This document shows positions 1-6,740 of a DNA stretch of 13,072 bases, piece after piece (position 1 is the first letter of the stretch; each line of letters starts with the position of its first letter). The DNA is from Candidatus Competibacteraceae bacterium (GTDB lineage: Bacteria; Pseudomonadota; Gammaproteobacteria; Competibacterales; Competibacteraceae), in the NCBI GenBank assembly GCA_020444985.1, contig JAGRHK010000011.1:1-13072 (forward strand). The letters are read 5' to 3'. Position numbers and translations under genes: made by a program. Under the pieces are notes generated by a model. That model was not told the origin of the DNA and made no database searches. It was given only the letters and a program-made list of their open reading frames with translations.

Positions 1-727
1 AAAATTCCACGAAGGCGGGGCGCAAATAGTGGCCATCGCCGTACACACGTTCTTCCACCGGTACTTGAGTGAAGGGAGCGATAGCACCGCCCTGAGCACG
101 CAATTGCGCCGTGTCGTTATTTTGGCCGGGATCACCCTCTTGCCAACCCCATTTTGTTTGCTGCTTCCACGGCCACCAGTGTTCGAGATCAGCCTGACCA
201 TCGAGCAAACCTCTGCCAGTTACCGCGACATTGGTCTGGCGGTAGGCGTAGATCAGCGGCGAGTAGTTGTAGCAATCGTTGCCTTCCCAACGGGTGAGCA
301 CCACCGGTAGATATTGGTCGGGGTCGGTACTGAACAGCAAGGTCGCATCTTTGGTGACATGCAAATTGACATTGCTTTTCAGGTGAATAGCGCCCGTCAG
401 AAATTGACCGGCGGGCACATACACCCGGCCACCACCACGTTGGTGGCACATTTCGATGGCATCAGCAATTGCCGTTGTGCAATCGGTTACGCCGTCACCG
501 ACCGCGCCAAAATCGGTGATGTCGAATTTCTGCTGCCGAAACCGAGGGGGTTTAACGCGCTTTAAAATATCGTGCGCGCGATCCCAGGGATCTTCCACAG
601 ATTGGGCATCGGACTTTTTCGCGTGGGCAAAGGAGATGGATTTCCATCCGGCGGCAGTAGCTGCACCCGCTCCCAATGCGCTGAGAAACAAACGGCGCGT
701 GAAGCCAAATTTGGTGGGTATAGTCAT
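1..727 (-). CDS. GH28 polygalacturonase-like protein, Tat-exported (partial, 3' end outside window)
   Basis: Reading the minus strand from the ATG at 727-725 gives 242 codons without a stop, running off the left edge. The start is well supported: GAGGAG lies 5 bases upstream. Residues 10-15 read TRRLFL, a classical twin-arginine motif, followed by a small-residue hydrophobic stretch and AHA near residue 36, a plausible cleavage site. From about residue 68 the text KFDITDFGAVGDGVTD is the typical opening of the pectin-lyase-fold (beta-helix) domain of glycoside hydrolase family 28, followed by GGGRVYVPAG, HLKSNVNLHV and NVAVTGRGLLDGQ. The GH28 catalytic aspartates (NTD, DD, GHG and RIK motifs) would fall beyond the window, so activity cannot be judged. 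Family role: hydrolysis of galacturonan or rhamnogalacturonan-type bonds outside the cytoplasm. Its place at the end of a galacturonate cluster fits pectin use. It is separated from the mutarotase gene by 105 bases. Confidence 0.85.
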   Translation of the reverse strand, partial: MTIPTKFGFTRRLFLSALGAGAATAAGWKSISFAHAKKSDAQSVEDPWDRAHDILKRVKPPRFRQQKFDITDFGAVGDGVTDCTTAIADAIEMCHQRGGGRVYVPAGQFLTGAIHLKSNVNLHVTKDATLLFSTDPDQYLPVVLTRWEGNDCYNYSPLIYAYRQTNVAVTGRGLLDGQADLEHWWPWKQQTKWGWQEGDPGQNNDTAQLRAQGGAIAPFTQVPVEERVYGDGHYLRPAFVEF

Positions 728-732
728 TTTTT

Positions 733-738
733 CTCCTC
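733..738 (-). promoter_or_regulatory. Ribosome binding site of the GH28 gene
   Basis: GAGGAG on the minus strand, 5 bases of A before the ATG at 727. It fixes the start and places the twin-arginine motif at residues 11-12, as expected for a Tat signal peptide. Confidence 0.7.
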
Positions 739-787
739 AGATTCATTATTGTTAGAAGTTAATGGGTTGCGTCTCGACCTATTCACT

Positions 788-827
788 CAAGCCGCGCTTG
801 GATCGCTGGATCAAGCTGTGGTCCAGC
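788..827 (-). other. Two small stem-loops just after the mutarotase stop
   Basis: Just downstream of the mutarotase stop codon the minus-strand transcript can form GCTGGA/TCCAGC (805-810 with 822-827, loop 11) and CAAGC/GCTTG (788-792 with 796-800, loop 3). Neither is followed by a T-tract, so a strong intrinsic terminator is unlikely. They may protect the 3' end of the upstream message or weaken readthrough into the GH28 gene. The rest of the 105-base gap is AT-rich, with an AATAAT that could be a -10 element but no convincing -35. Confidence 0.35.
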
Positions 828-832
828 TCATT

Positions 833-1696
833 TCAAACCAACAGGGTTTGCACACCCTGCCAACGTGCGCCGGGCGCTAGGCTGACCGGCGTCCCGATGA
901 CTCCCGCCTCGACACAGACGAATCGCTGATAGTCGTTTAGCGCCAGATCAGACATGGTGGCGCATTTAGCCGCCGCCGGATTCCATACCACCGTATCCGG
1001 GAAGCCCTCAGATCGAATATGGGTCGTCCGATCCGGTTCGACTAGACGCAGCTCAGTCGGAGCGTCGAAGTAGATCCGATTCACCTCGCCGGCGAAGCCC
1101 ACCTGTGGGGATATTTGGTGACTTTCGATCCCGTCGGCTGCAGCATCGCGATATCGCACGCCTGCCAATTTCTCGACGACCGTGGCGGCAAGATCGGTCA
1201 CCGCAAGATAGGTATGGAACGCGGCGGTAAAGGTGAATGAGTCAGTGCCGGTGTTGAGGATGGCGAGCGTCACTGCCAACTGATTTCCGTCAATGGCGAG
1301 GGTCAACTCGGCCAGAAAAGCGTTGGTCCAGAGACGGCGGCTCTCCTCTGTATCATGCAGGCGGAAGGTTGCGGATGCGCCCGTTCCAGCCTTCTTTGCT
1401 TCGACGAACTCCCATAGCATCAAGCGCGCCAGCCCATGTAGGGGTAACGGTACTAACATCCCGAATTGAGGAAATACGACGGGGATACCACCACGAATAG
1501 GTGCATCTGCGCGGAACTGGGAAGCACGGCTCAGGAATAAGCGTTCCTGGCCACTGGCTGGAATCCACGAGGTCACATGCGCACCGTGGAGGTAAATCTC
1601 GGCCTGCGCGCCGTCTGGAGCCATCAGCGTCAACTTGGGCAGATCGCCAGCGCCTGGCGTGATGGTGGAGAGAGAATCCGAATTCGGAGGACTCAT
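833..1696 (-). CDS. Aldose 1-epimerase / D-hexose-6-phosphate mutarotase family protein
   Basis: A 287-residue protein of the galactose-mutarotase fold, nearest in pattern to the YeaD-type hexose-6-phosphate mutarotases, which interconvert alpha and beta anomers. Visible landmarks are LHGAHVTSW (36-44), IRGGIPVVFPQFG (67-79), LPLHGLAR with His87, FHTYLAV with His161, VVWNP (236-240) and VCVEAG with Glu263; the two histidines and the glutamate match the family's catalytic residues. The open frame extends upstream to 1813, but those extra 39 codons do not look like the family and overlap the preceding stop. I chose the ATG at 1696 because AAGGAA lies 6 bases upstream and the protein then has the usual length. 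In this operon it may speed anomer conversion of an imported uronate or an intermediate; that role is inference. The region after His87 (RLMLWEF) is slightly atypical. Confidence 0.85.
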   Translation of the reverse strand: MSPPNSDSLSTITPGAGDLPKLTLMAPDGAQAEIYLHGAHVTSWIPASGQERLFLSRASQFRADAPIRGGIPVVFPQFGMLVPLPLHGLARLMLWEFVEAKKAGTGASATFRLHDTEESRRLWTNAFLAELTLAIDGNQLAVTLAILNTGTDSFTFTAAFHTYLAVTDLAATVVEKLAGVRYRDAAADGIESHQISPQVGFAGEVNRIYFDAPTELRLVEPDRTTHIRSEGFPDTVVWNPAAAKCATMSDLALNDYQRFVCVEAGVIGTPVSLAPGARWQGVQTLLV

Positions 1697-1702
1697 GGGG
1701 GT

Positions 1703-1708
1703 TTCCTT
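1703..1708 (-). promoter_or_regulatory. Ribosome binding site that sets the mutarotase start
   Basis: AAGGAA on the minus strand, 6 bases before the ATG at 1696. It argues against the longer frame starting at 1813, which would overlap the end of the upstream kinase gene. Confidence 0.6.
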
Positions 1709-1718
1709 GTTTTTATTC

Positions 1719-1745
1719 CCTTCCTCCTGATCCACGGAAGGAAGG
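1719..1745 (-). other. Pyrimidine/purine stem-loop upstream of the mutarotase gene
   Basis: On the minus strand CCTTCCTTC (1737-1745) can pair with GGAGGAAGG (1719-1727), nine pairs including one G-U, with a 9-base loop. It sits about 10 bases before the Shine-Dalgarno site of the mutarotase gene and could influence its translation. The low sequence complexity makes chance pairing plausible. Confidence 0.35.
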
Positions 1746-1773
1746 AAAATCCACAGCGATGCATGACTGAAAC

Positions 1774-1800
1774 CGCCTCCAACGCTCCAGCGAGGAGGCG
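1774..1800 (-). other. Intercistronic stem-loop between the second kinase and the mutarotase
   Basis: The arms CGCCTCC (1794-1800, read on minus) and GGAGGCG (1774-1780) pair perfectly over 7 bases. Inside the 13-base loop CGC and GCG can pair again around TGGA. It begins about 10 bases after the kinase stop codon. Only GTTTCAG follows it, so it is at best a weak terminator. It more likely marks a processing or stabilising structure that lowers expression of the mutarotase and GH28 genes relative to the catabolic genes. Confidence 0.5.
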
Positions 1801-1809
1801 AGTTTCTCC

Positions 1810-2910
1810 TCAACGAATAACGCGAGCGCCTTTGCCTTTCATCGCCGCTTCGACTTCTTCCACTCGTACCATCGAGGTATCGCCCGGCGTGGACATGGCC
1901 AGCGCACCGTGGGCCGCGCCATATTCGACGGCAGCTTGTGGGCCTTTGCCTTCCAGGAAGCCGTAGGCCAGACCGGAGGCGAAGCCATCGCCGCCGCCAA
2001 CACGGTCGTAGATTTCCAGGTTGTCGCGCTTCATCGATTCGTAGATCTGGCCGTCGTACCAGACGATGGCCGACCAGTCGTTGACGGTCGCGGTCTTGGC
2101 ATTGCGCAAGGTGGTGGCGGCCACTTTGAAGTTGGGGTATTCCTTCGCTGCGGTTTTAATCATGTTGGCGAAGGACTCTGTCTGGATATTGGTCAGATGC
2201 TCATCGGCCCCTTCGACCTGGAAACCCAGGCAGGCGGTGAAATCTTCTTCGTTGCCGATCATCACATCGACGTATTTGGCGATTTCCCGATTGATGCGTT
2301 GCGCACCTTCCTTGCCGCCTTGGCTCTTCCACAGCGAGGCGCGGAAGTTCAGATCATAGGCGACGATCGTGCCGTACTTGTTGGCTACTTCTACCGCTTC
2401 GAGCACCGCTTCGGCGGTGTTGGAGGCCAGGGCCGCGAAGATGCCGCCGGTCTGGAACCAGCGCACGCCGTCCTCACCGAACAGTTTTTCCCAGTTCACT
2501 TCGCCAGGGCGGATTTGCGAGGCGGCGGAGTGACCGCGATCCGAGCAGCCCAGCGCTGGGCGAATGCCAAAACCTTTCTCGGTGAAATTCAAACCGACGC
2601 GGGTGTTGCGGCCCAGGCCGTCGAAATCACGCCAGATCACGTAGGACATGTCCACGCCGCCCTGCATGATGAAATCTTCGACCAGCCAGCCGAGGTCGTT
2701 TTTGGGTAGGGCGGTCACCACGGCGGCGCGCTTGCCCCAACACTTGCGCATGGCGCGGGCGACGTTGTATTCGCCACCCCCTTCCCAGACCTGGAAAGAA
2801 CGGGCGTTACGCACCCGGCCAAAGCCCGGATCGAAACGCAGCATGACTTCGCCAAAGGAGACGCAATCCCACTTCGTCTCTGCCGCAGGTTTAATTACTA
2901 ATTCAGCCAT
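1810..2910 (-). CDS. PfkB-family sugar kinase, probable 2-keto-3-deoxygluconate kinase (long form)
   Basis: A 366-residue ribokinase/PfkB-family protein. The N-terminal PfkB signature region is WEGGGEYNVARAMRK (42-56), followed by ALPKNDLG. YDLNFRASLW (185-194) matches the sugar-kinase core, and DRVGGGDGFASG (302-313) is the C-terminal ATP/anion-hole signature with Asp308 as the expected catalytic base. The usual GAGD or AAGD is here GGGD. At 366 residues it is longer than standard KdgK (about 310) and only distantly similar to the second kinase at 10942-11898. By position, directly after eda (31-base gap), it most likely phosphorylates KDG to KDPG; another 2-keto-3-deoxy sugar acid is possible. 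The ATG at 2910 is preceded by AAGGAAAA. It ends in TGA. Confidence 0.85.
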   Translation of the reverse strand: MAELVIKPAAETKWDCVSFGEVMLRFDPGFGRVRNARSFQVWEGGGEYNVARAMRKCWGKRAAVVTALPKNDLGWLVEDFIMQGGVDMSYVIWRDFDGLGRNTRVGLNFTEKGFGIRPALGCSDRGHSAASQIRPGEVNWEKLFGEDGVRWFQTGGIFAALASNTAEAVLEAVEVANKYGTIVAYDLNFRASLWKSQGGKEGAQRINREIAKYVDVMIGNEEDFTACLGFQVEGADEHLTNIQTESFANMIKTAAKEYPNFKVAATTLRNAKTATVNDWSAIVWYDGQIYESMKRDNLEIYDRVGGGDGFASGLAYGFLEGKGPQAAVEYGAAHGALAMSTPGDTSMVRVEEVEAAMKGKGARVIR

Positions 2911-2941
2911 TGGGTTTTCCTTTTTATTTTTTTATGTGCGA

Positions 2942-3568
2942 TCAACGGGGTTTCAGCGCGCTCGCTTCTTTGGCCAAGGCGGTGATCTTGCCCCAGTCCC
3001 CGGCTTTCATCGCCGCCTTGGGCACCAGCCAGGAACCGCCGACGCAGGCGACATTGGGCAGCGCTAGAAAATCGGGGGCGTTTTCCACCGAGACGCCGCC
3101 GGTCGGGCAGAACATCACATCCGGGAACGGGCCACCCATGGCCTTCAACATGCCAAGGCCACCCACCTGCTGTGCGGGGAACAGCTTTAATTGCTCGAAT
3201 CCGGCTTGACGTGCGGCGATGACATCAGAAGGTGTCATTACTCCGGGTAGCATGGGCAGCCCCGTTTCGTGGGCGGCTTGAATCATCGCCGGGGTCAGGC
3301 CAGGGCTGACGCCAAAACGCGCACCCGCTTCCACTGATTTAGCGAACTCTTCCGGGCGGGTGAGGGTGCCTACGCCAACAATGGCGTCGGGCACTTCGCG
3401 GGCAATGGCGCGGATCGAGTCCAGGCCAGCGGCGGTGCGCAAGGTGACTTCCAACACCCGCACCCCACCGGCGACCAAGGCTTTGGCCAGTGGTACTGCG
3501 TGCGCCAAATCTTCAATCGCGATGACCGGGATCACGGGTCCAGTGCGCATGACTTCAAGTACGTTCAT
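2942..3568 (-). CDS. eda: 2-dehydro-3-deoxy-phosphogluconate (KDPG) / 4-hydroxy-2-oxoglutarate aldolase
   Basis: A 208-residue class I aldolase that cleaves KDPG into pyruvate and glyceraldehyde-3-phosphate, the last step of hexuronate breakdown and of the Entner-Doudoroff route. The sequence shows VRVLEVTLRT with Glu40 and Arg44 (equivalent to Glu45 and Arg49 of E. coli Eda), GVSPGLT (86-92), LKLFPAQ with the Schiff-base Lys128, the phosphate-binding CPTGGVS (154-160) and GGSWLVP (177-183). Length and order match the family throughout. The ATG at 3568 is preceded by AGAGGA with a 6-base spacer. It lies 45 bases after uxaA and 31 bases before the long kinase gene, in keeping with one operon. 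The uxaA-eda gap is AT-rich, but I see no convincing promoter there. Confidence 0.95.
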   Translation of the reverse strand: MNVLEVMRTGPVIPVIAIEDLAHAVPLAKALVAGGVRVLEVTLRTAAGLDSIRAIAREVPDAIVGVGTLTRPEEFAKSVEAGARFGVSPGLTPAMIQAAHETGLPMLPGVMTPSDVIAARQAGFEQLKLFPAQQVGGLGMLKAMGGPFPDVMFCPTGGVSVENAPDFLALPNVACVGGSWLVPKAAMKAGDWGKITALAKEASALKPR

Positions 3569-3613
3569 GGAGCATCCTCTTTGATTTATATACTATTTAT
3601 GTGGTGTGTCGGC

Positions 3614-5200
3614 TCAGGTCGTGACCGAAATCGACCAAGGGACGAATTCGTTTTGCCCATAGCCATGTATTTCGCTCTTGGAGCGTTGGCCAGAGGCACA
3701 CTCCAGCATCATTTGAAAGATGCGCTCGCCGACCTCAGCGATACTCACTGTGCCGTCGAGAATCTCGCCGCAGTTGAGATCGATGTCTTCCTGCTGCCGT
3801 TGCCACAGGGTGCTGTTGGTCGCCAGCTTCAAAGAAGGCGCGGGCTGGCAACCATAGGCGGAACCGCGACCGGTGGTGAAGCAGATCAAGTTCGCGCCGC
3901 CCGCGACTTGGCCGGTGGCCGACATCGGGTCATAGCCGGGAGTGTCCATGAACACGAAACCCTGTGCGGTGACCGGTTGGGCGTATTCATACACTTCCAT
4001 CAGATTGGTGGTCCCGGCCTTGGCCACCGCGCCCAGCGATTTTTCCAGGATGGTGGTCAAGCCACCTGCCTTGTTCCCGGCGGAAGGATTGTTGTTGAGT
4101 TCGGCGTTATTGCGGGCGCAATAGTCTTCCCACCACGCTAGGCGCTGGGTCAGTTTTTCGCCGATCTCACGCGACGTAGCGCGCCGGGTTAGCAGATGTT
4201 CGGCTCCGTAGATTTCCGGGGTTTCCGAGAGAATCGCGGTGCCGCCGTGCTGTACTAGTAAATCCACCGCTGCACCCAGCGCCGGATTAGCGGTAATACC
4301 GGAATAACCGTCCGAGCCACCGCATTGCAGCCCAACGACTAAGTGGCGGGCGGACACTGGCTCACGGGTAACGGCATTGGCGGCGGGCAGCATCTGTTTG
4401 ACGGCTTCGATGCCCTGGCGCACGGTTTTGACGGTGCCGCCGGCGTCCTGAATGACCAGCGTGCGTAGTTTCTCGTCTTCCTGGAGATTATTGGCGCGCA
4501 GCACGCCACCGATCTGGTTGGTTTCGCAACCCAAGCCGACAAACAGCACGGCGGCGAAATTGGGATGGTTGGCATAACCGGCCAGAGTGCGACGTAGCAG
4601 CGCCAATCCCGGCCCTTGAGGATCGATGCCGCAACCGCCGCCGTGGCTTAGCGCTACCACGCCATCCACGTTGGGAAAATCAGCCAGTGCCTCCGGATGG
4701 ATATCACGGCGGAAATGATCCGCGATAGCGTGCACCACGGTGGCGGAGCAGTTGACGCTGCTCAAGATGCCGATGTAGTTGCGGGTTGCCACCCGCCCAT
4801 CGGCGCGCACGATGCCTTGAAAGGTCGCTGGTTCCTCGGCATGAACCGTGGGTTTGGCATCGACGCAAAAGGCGTAGTCGCGTGAAAATTCGGCCATCGC
4901 CAGATTTTGCACATGCACATGCTGTCCGGCTTCGATGTCCCGTGTGGCGACGCCGATGATCTGGTTGTAACGCCGCACCGGTTGGCCTTTGGCGATGTTT
5001 CGCGTGGCGACCTTGTGCGCCGGGGGAATCAAACCGCGCACCACCAGATTTTCTTCGCTGATGGACTCGCCGCTGACTAATTGGCGGCGGGCGATGACCA
5101 CATCATCATCGGGATGCAAGCGGATGGTCGGAGAAAGCGAATCGGCCTCTGCTGAGGCAGTGGGCGGAGTTTCCATGGGTTGCTTTTCGTCAGACGGCAT
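3614..5200 (-). CDS. uxaA: Altronate dehydratase (UxaA/GarD family)
   Basis: A 528-residue member of the UxaA/GarD iron-dependent dehydratase family, which removes water from altronate to give 2-keto-3-deoxygluconate. An N-terminal SAF-type domain covers about residues 25-100 (DDDVVIARRQL, GHxVH-like GQHVHVQNL). The main domain has RVATRNYIG (136-144), SHGGGCG (185-191), GLGCETNQ (222-229), CGGSDGYSG (293-301) and NPSAGNKAGGL (371-381); the cysteines and histidines are candidate metal ligands. The open frame starts with TTG at 5206, but GGGAGA stands 6 bases before the ATG at 5200, so I use that. Some features, such as the spacing of the NVDGVV segment, also recall galactarate dehydratase, so galactarate cannot be excluded from sequence. 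Its position between uxaC and eda favours altronate. It ends in TGA. Confidence 0.88.
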   Translation of the reverse strand: MPSDEKQPMETPPTASAEADSLSPTIRLHPDDDVVIARRQLVSGESISEENLVVRGLIPPAHKVATRNIAKGQPVRRYNQIIGVATRDIEAGQHVHVQNLAMAEFSRDYAFCVDAKPTVHAEEPATFQGIVRADGRVATRNYIGILSSVNCSATVVHAIADHFRRDIHPEALADFPNVDGVVALSHGGGCGIDPQGPGLALLRRTLAGYANHPNFAAVLFVGLGCETNQIGGVLRANNLQEDEKLRTLVIQDAGGTVKTVRQGIEAVKQMLPAANAVTREPVSARHLVVGLQCGGSDGYSGITANPALGAAVDLLVQHGGTAILSETPEIYGAEHLLTRRATSREIGEKLTQRLAWWEDYCARNNAELNNNPSAGNKAGGLTTILEKSLGAVAKAGTTNLMEVYEYAQPVTAQGFVFMDTPGYDPMSATGQVAGGANLICFTTGRGSAYGCQPAPSLKLATNSTLWQRQQEDIDLNCGEILDGTVSIAEVGERIFQMMLECASGQRSKSEIHGYGQNEFVPWSISVTT

Positions 5201-5206
5201 AATCAA

Positions 5207-5212
5207 TCTCCC
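5207..5212 (-). promoter_or_regulatory. Ribosome binding site that sets the uxaA start
   Basis: GGGAGA on the minus strand with a 6-base spacer to the ATG at 5200. It favours this ATG over the in-frame TTG two codons upstream. Confidence 0.6.
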
Positions 5213-5240
5213 AAGATCGGTGGACGAGCAGAGGAGGTGT

Positions 5241-6653
5241 TCACTCGGTTCCCAGATCGAAGTAACGGCGGGCGTTGCCGTAGCAGATCGCTTCCACGAC
5301 CTGTTTCAACTGTGCCCAATCCTGCGGATATTCGCCGTTTTCCACCCAACCACCGATCAGATTGCACAGAATCCGCCGGAAGTAGTCGTGACGGGCGTAG
5401 GACAGGAAACTGCGCGAATCGGTCAGCATCCCGACGAAGGCGCCAAGGTTGCCGAGATTGGCCAAGGCGGTCATCTGGCGGATCATGCCGTCCTTCTGAT
5501 CGTTGAACCACCAGCCGGAACCGAACTGCATCTTGCCGATCACTTGACCGTTCTGGAAATTGCCGATCATCGTGCCCAGCACTTCGTTTTGGGCGGGATC
5601 AAGGCAATAGAGAATGGTCCGTGGCAGCAAGTCATCACGATCCAGCGTGTCGAGATAACGCGAGAGATTATTCGCTACCAGACTGTCGGTGATGGAATCC
5701 CAGCCGGTATCGGGGCCGAGGCGTTGGAACATGCGGCTGTTGTTGTTGCGCAGCGCGCCCAGATGCAGTTGCATCGCCCAGTCGCGTTTGGCGTATTCGC
5801 GGCCCAGATGCAGCAACACCGCCGTTTTGTACTGATCCTCTTCCTTGGCGCTCAGGGTTTCGCCACTCAAGCGCCGACTCAAAATGGCATCGAGTTCGGC
5901 ATCGCTGGCTTCGGCAAAGAAAGTCACATCCACGCCGTGATCGGAGACCCGGCAGCCGTGTTGGGCGAAAAAGTCCATGCGGGCGCTGAGTGCCTTGCGC
6001 ACATCGTCGAAACGCAGGATTTGGATATCAGCAGCGGCAGCGAGCTTGGGGATGTAATCGACAAATTCGGCACGGTCGATATTGAAGGAACGGTCGGGCC
6101 GAAACGCCGGTAATACTTTGATCTTGAAAGTGGTGTCAGCGGCAATCAGTTCGTGATTGGCCAAATCGTCGATGGGATCGTCGGTGGTGCACACTGCACG
6201 CACATTGGCGCCCTGCATCAAGCCGCGTGCAAACATTTCCGGCTGCTTGAGTTTGGCGTTGCAGGCTTCCCACAGCGCATCGGCGGTTTCGCCACTGATC
6301 ACGGTGTCGATACCAAAGGAGCGGCGCAGTTCAAGATGGCACCAGTGGTAGAGCGGATTGCCAACACCCATCGGCAGCACTTGGCAAAAGCGGCGGAATT
6401 TTTCCTGATCGGGTTGATCCCCGGTCAGGAAATCTTCGGTGACGCCCGAGGAGCGCATGAAGCGCCATTTGTAATGATCGCCACCCAGCCAGATTTCGGT
6501 GATGTTCTTGAATTGCTTGTTCTGGGCGATCTCCGCCGGGGGGAGATGGCAGTGATAGTCGAGAATCGGTTGCGGCGCGGCGTATTCGTGATAAAGGGTA
6601 CGAGCCGTGGGGGTTTCGAGGAGGAAATCCTCGTCCATGAACGGTTTGGCCAT
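5241..6653 (-). CDS. uxaC: Uronate isomerase (glucuronate/galacturonate isomerase)
   Basis: A 470-residue protein, the same length as E. coli UxaC and alignable to it from end to end. It converts D-glucuronate to D-fructuronate and D-galacturonate to D-tagaturonate in the cytoplasm, the shared first step of both branches. Family landmarks of this amidohydrolase-superfamily enzyme are DYHCHLPP (32-39, the metal-binding HxH), TTDDPID (156-162), KVLPAFRPD (179-187), SDHGVD (237-242), HLGALRNNN (297-305), FGSGWWFNDQ (377-386) and MLTDSRSFLSY (409-419). The ATG at 6653 has GGAG about 7 bases upstream. It is separated from dctM by 87 bases that contain a GC-rich hairpin, and from uxaA by 40 bases. 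No damage is visible. Confidence 0.97.
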   Translation of the reverse strand: MAKPFMDEDFLLETPTARTLYHEYAAPQPILDYHCHLPPAEIAQNKQFKNITEIWLGGDHYKWRFMRSSGVTEDFLTGDQPDQEKFRRFCQVLPMGVGNPLYHWCHLELRRSFGIDTVISGETADALWEACNAKLKQPEMFARGLMQGANVRAVCTTDDPIDDLANHELIAADTTFKIKVLPAFRPDRSFNIDRAEFVDYIPKLAAAADIQILRFDDVRKALSARMDFFAQHGCRVSDHGVDVTFFAEASDAELDAILSRRLSGETLSAKEEDQYKTAVLLHLGREYAKRDWAMQLHLGALRNNNSRMFQRLGPDTGWDSITDSLVANNLSRYLDTLDRDDLLPRTILYCLDPAQNEVLGTMIGNFQNGQVIGKMQFGSGWWFNDQKDGMIRQMTALANLGNLGAFVGMLTDSRSFLSYARHDYFRRILCNLIGGWVENGEYPQDWAQLKQVVEAICYGNARRYFDLGTE

Positions 6654-6685
6654 GGGGGTCTCCGATAAGGTGAATGAGGCGAACG

Positions 6686-6705
6686 CCCGCCGCGAGTGCG
6701 GCGGG
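6686..6705 (-). other. Perfect GC-rich hairpin between dctM and uxaC
   Basis: An uninterrupted 8-base stem, CCCGCCGC with GCGGCGGG, around a 4-base loop. Both strands can form it. Neither strand has a T-tract after it, so it is not a classical intrinsic terminator. It stands 35 bases after the dctM stop and 32 bases before the uxaC start. A role in RNA processing, 3'-end protection of the transporter message or partial attenuation is plausible but inferred. Confidence 0.6.
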
Positions 6706-6740
6706 TGGGTGAAGAACGGACGGGGTATCTGCCTGAAGGC

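Noticed and set aside
1697..1813. N-terminal extension of the mutarotase to 1813
   Set aside because: The extra residues do not resemble the family, overlap the kinase stop codon and encode the intercistronic stem-loops; a good ribosome binding site supports the ATG at 1696.
1909..2709. A 266-codon plus-strand open frame opposite the long kinase gene
   Set aside because: The kinase reading has clear PfkB motifs and a ribosome binding site; the plus-strand protein resembles no family I know and is a frame shadow.
4989..6113. A 374-codon plus-strand open frame opposite uxaC and uxaA
   Set aside because: It is antisense to two well-recognised genes, has no recognisable domain, and its length is explained by the codon bias of the minus-strand genes.
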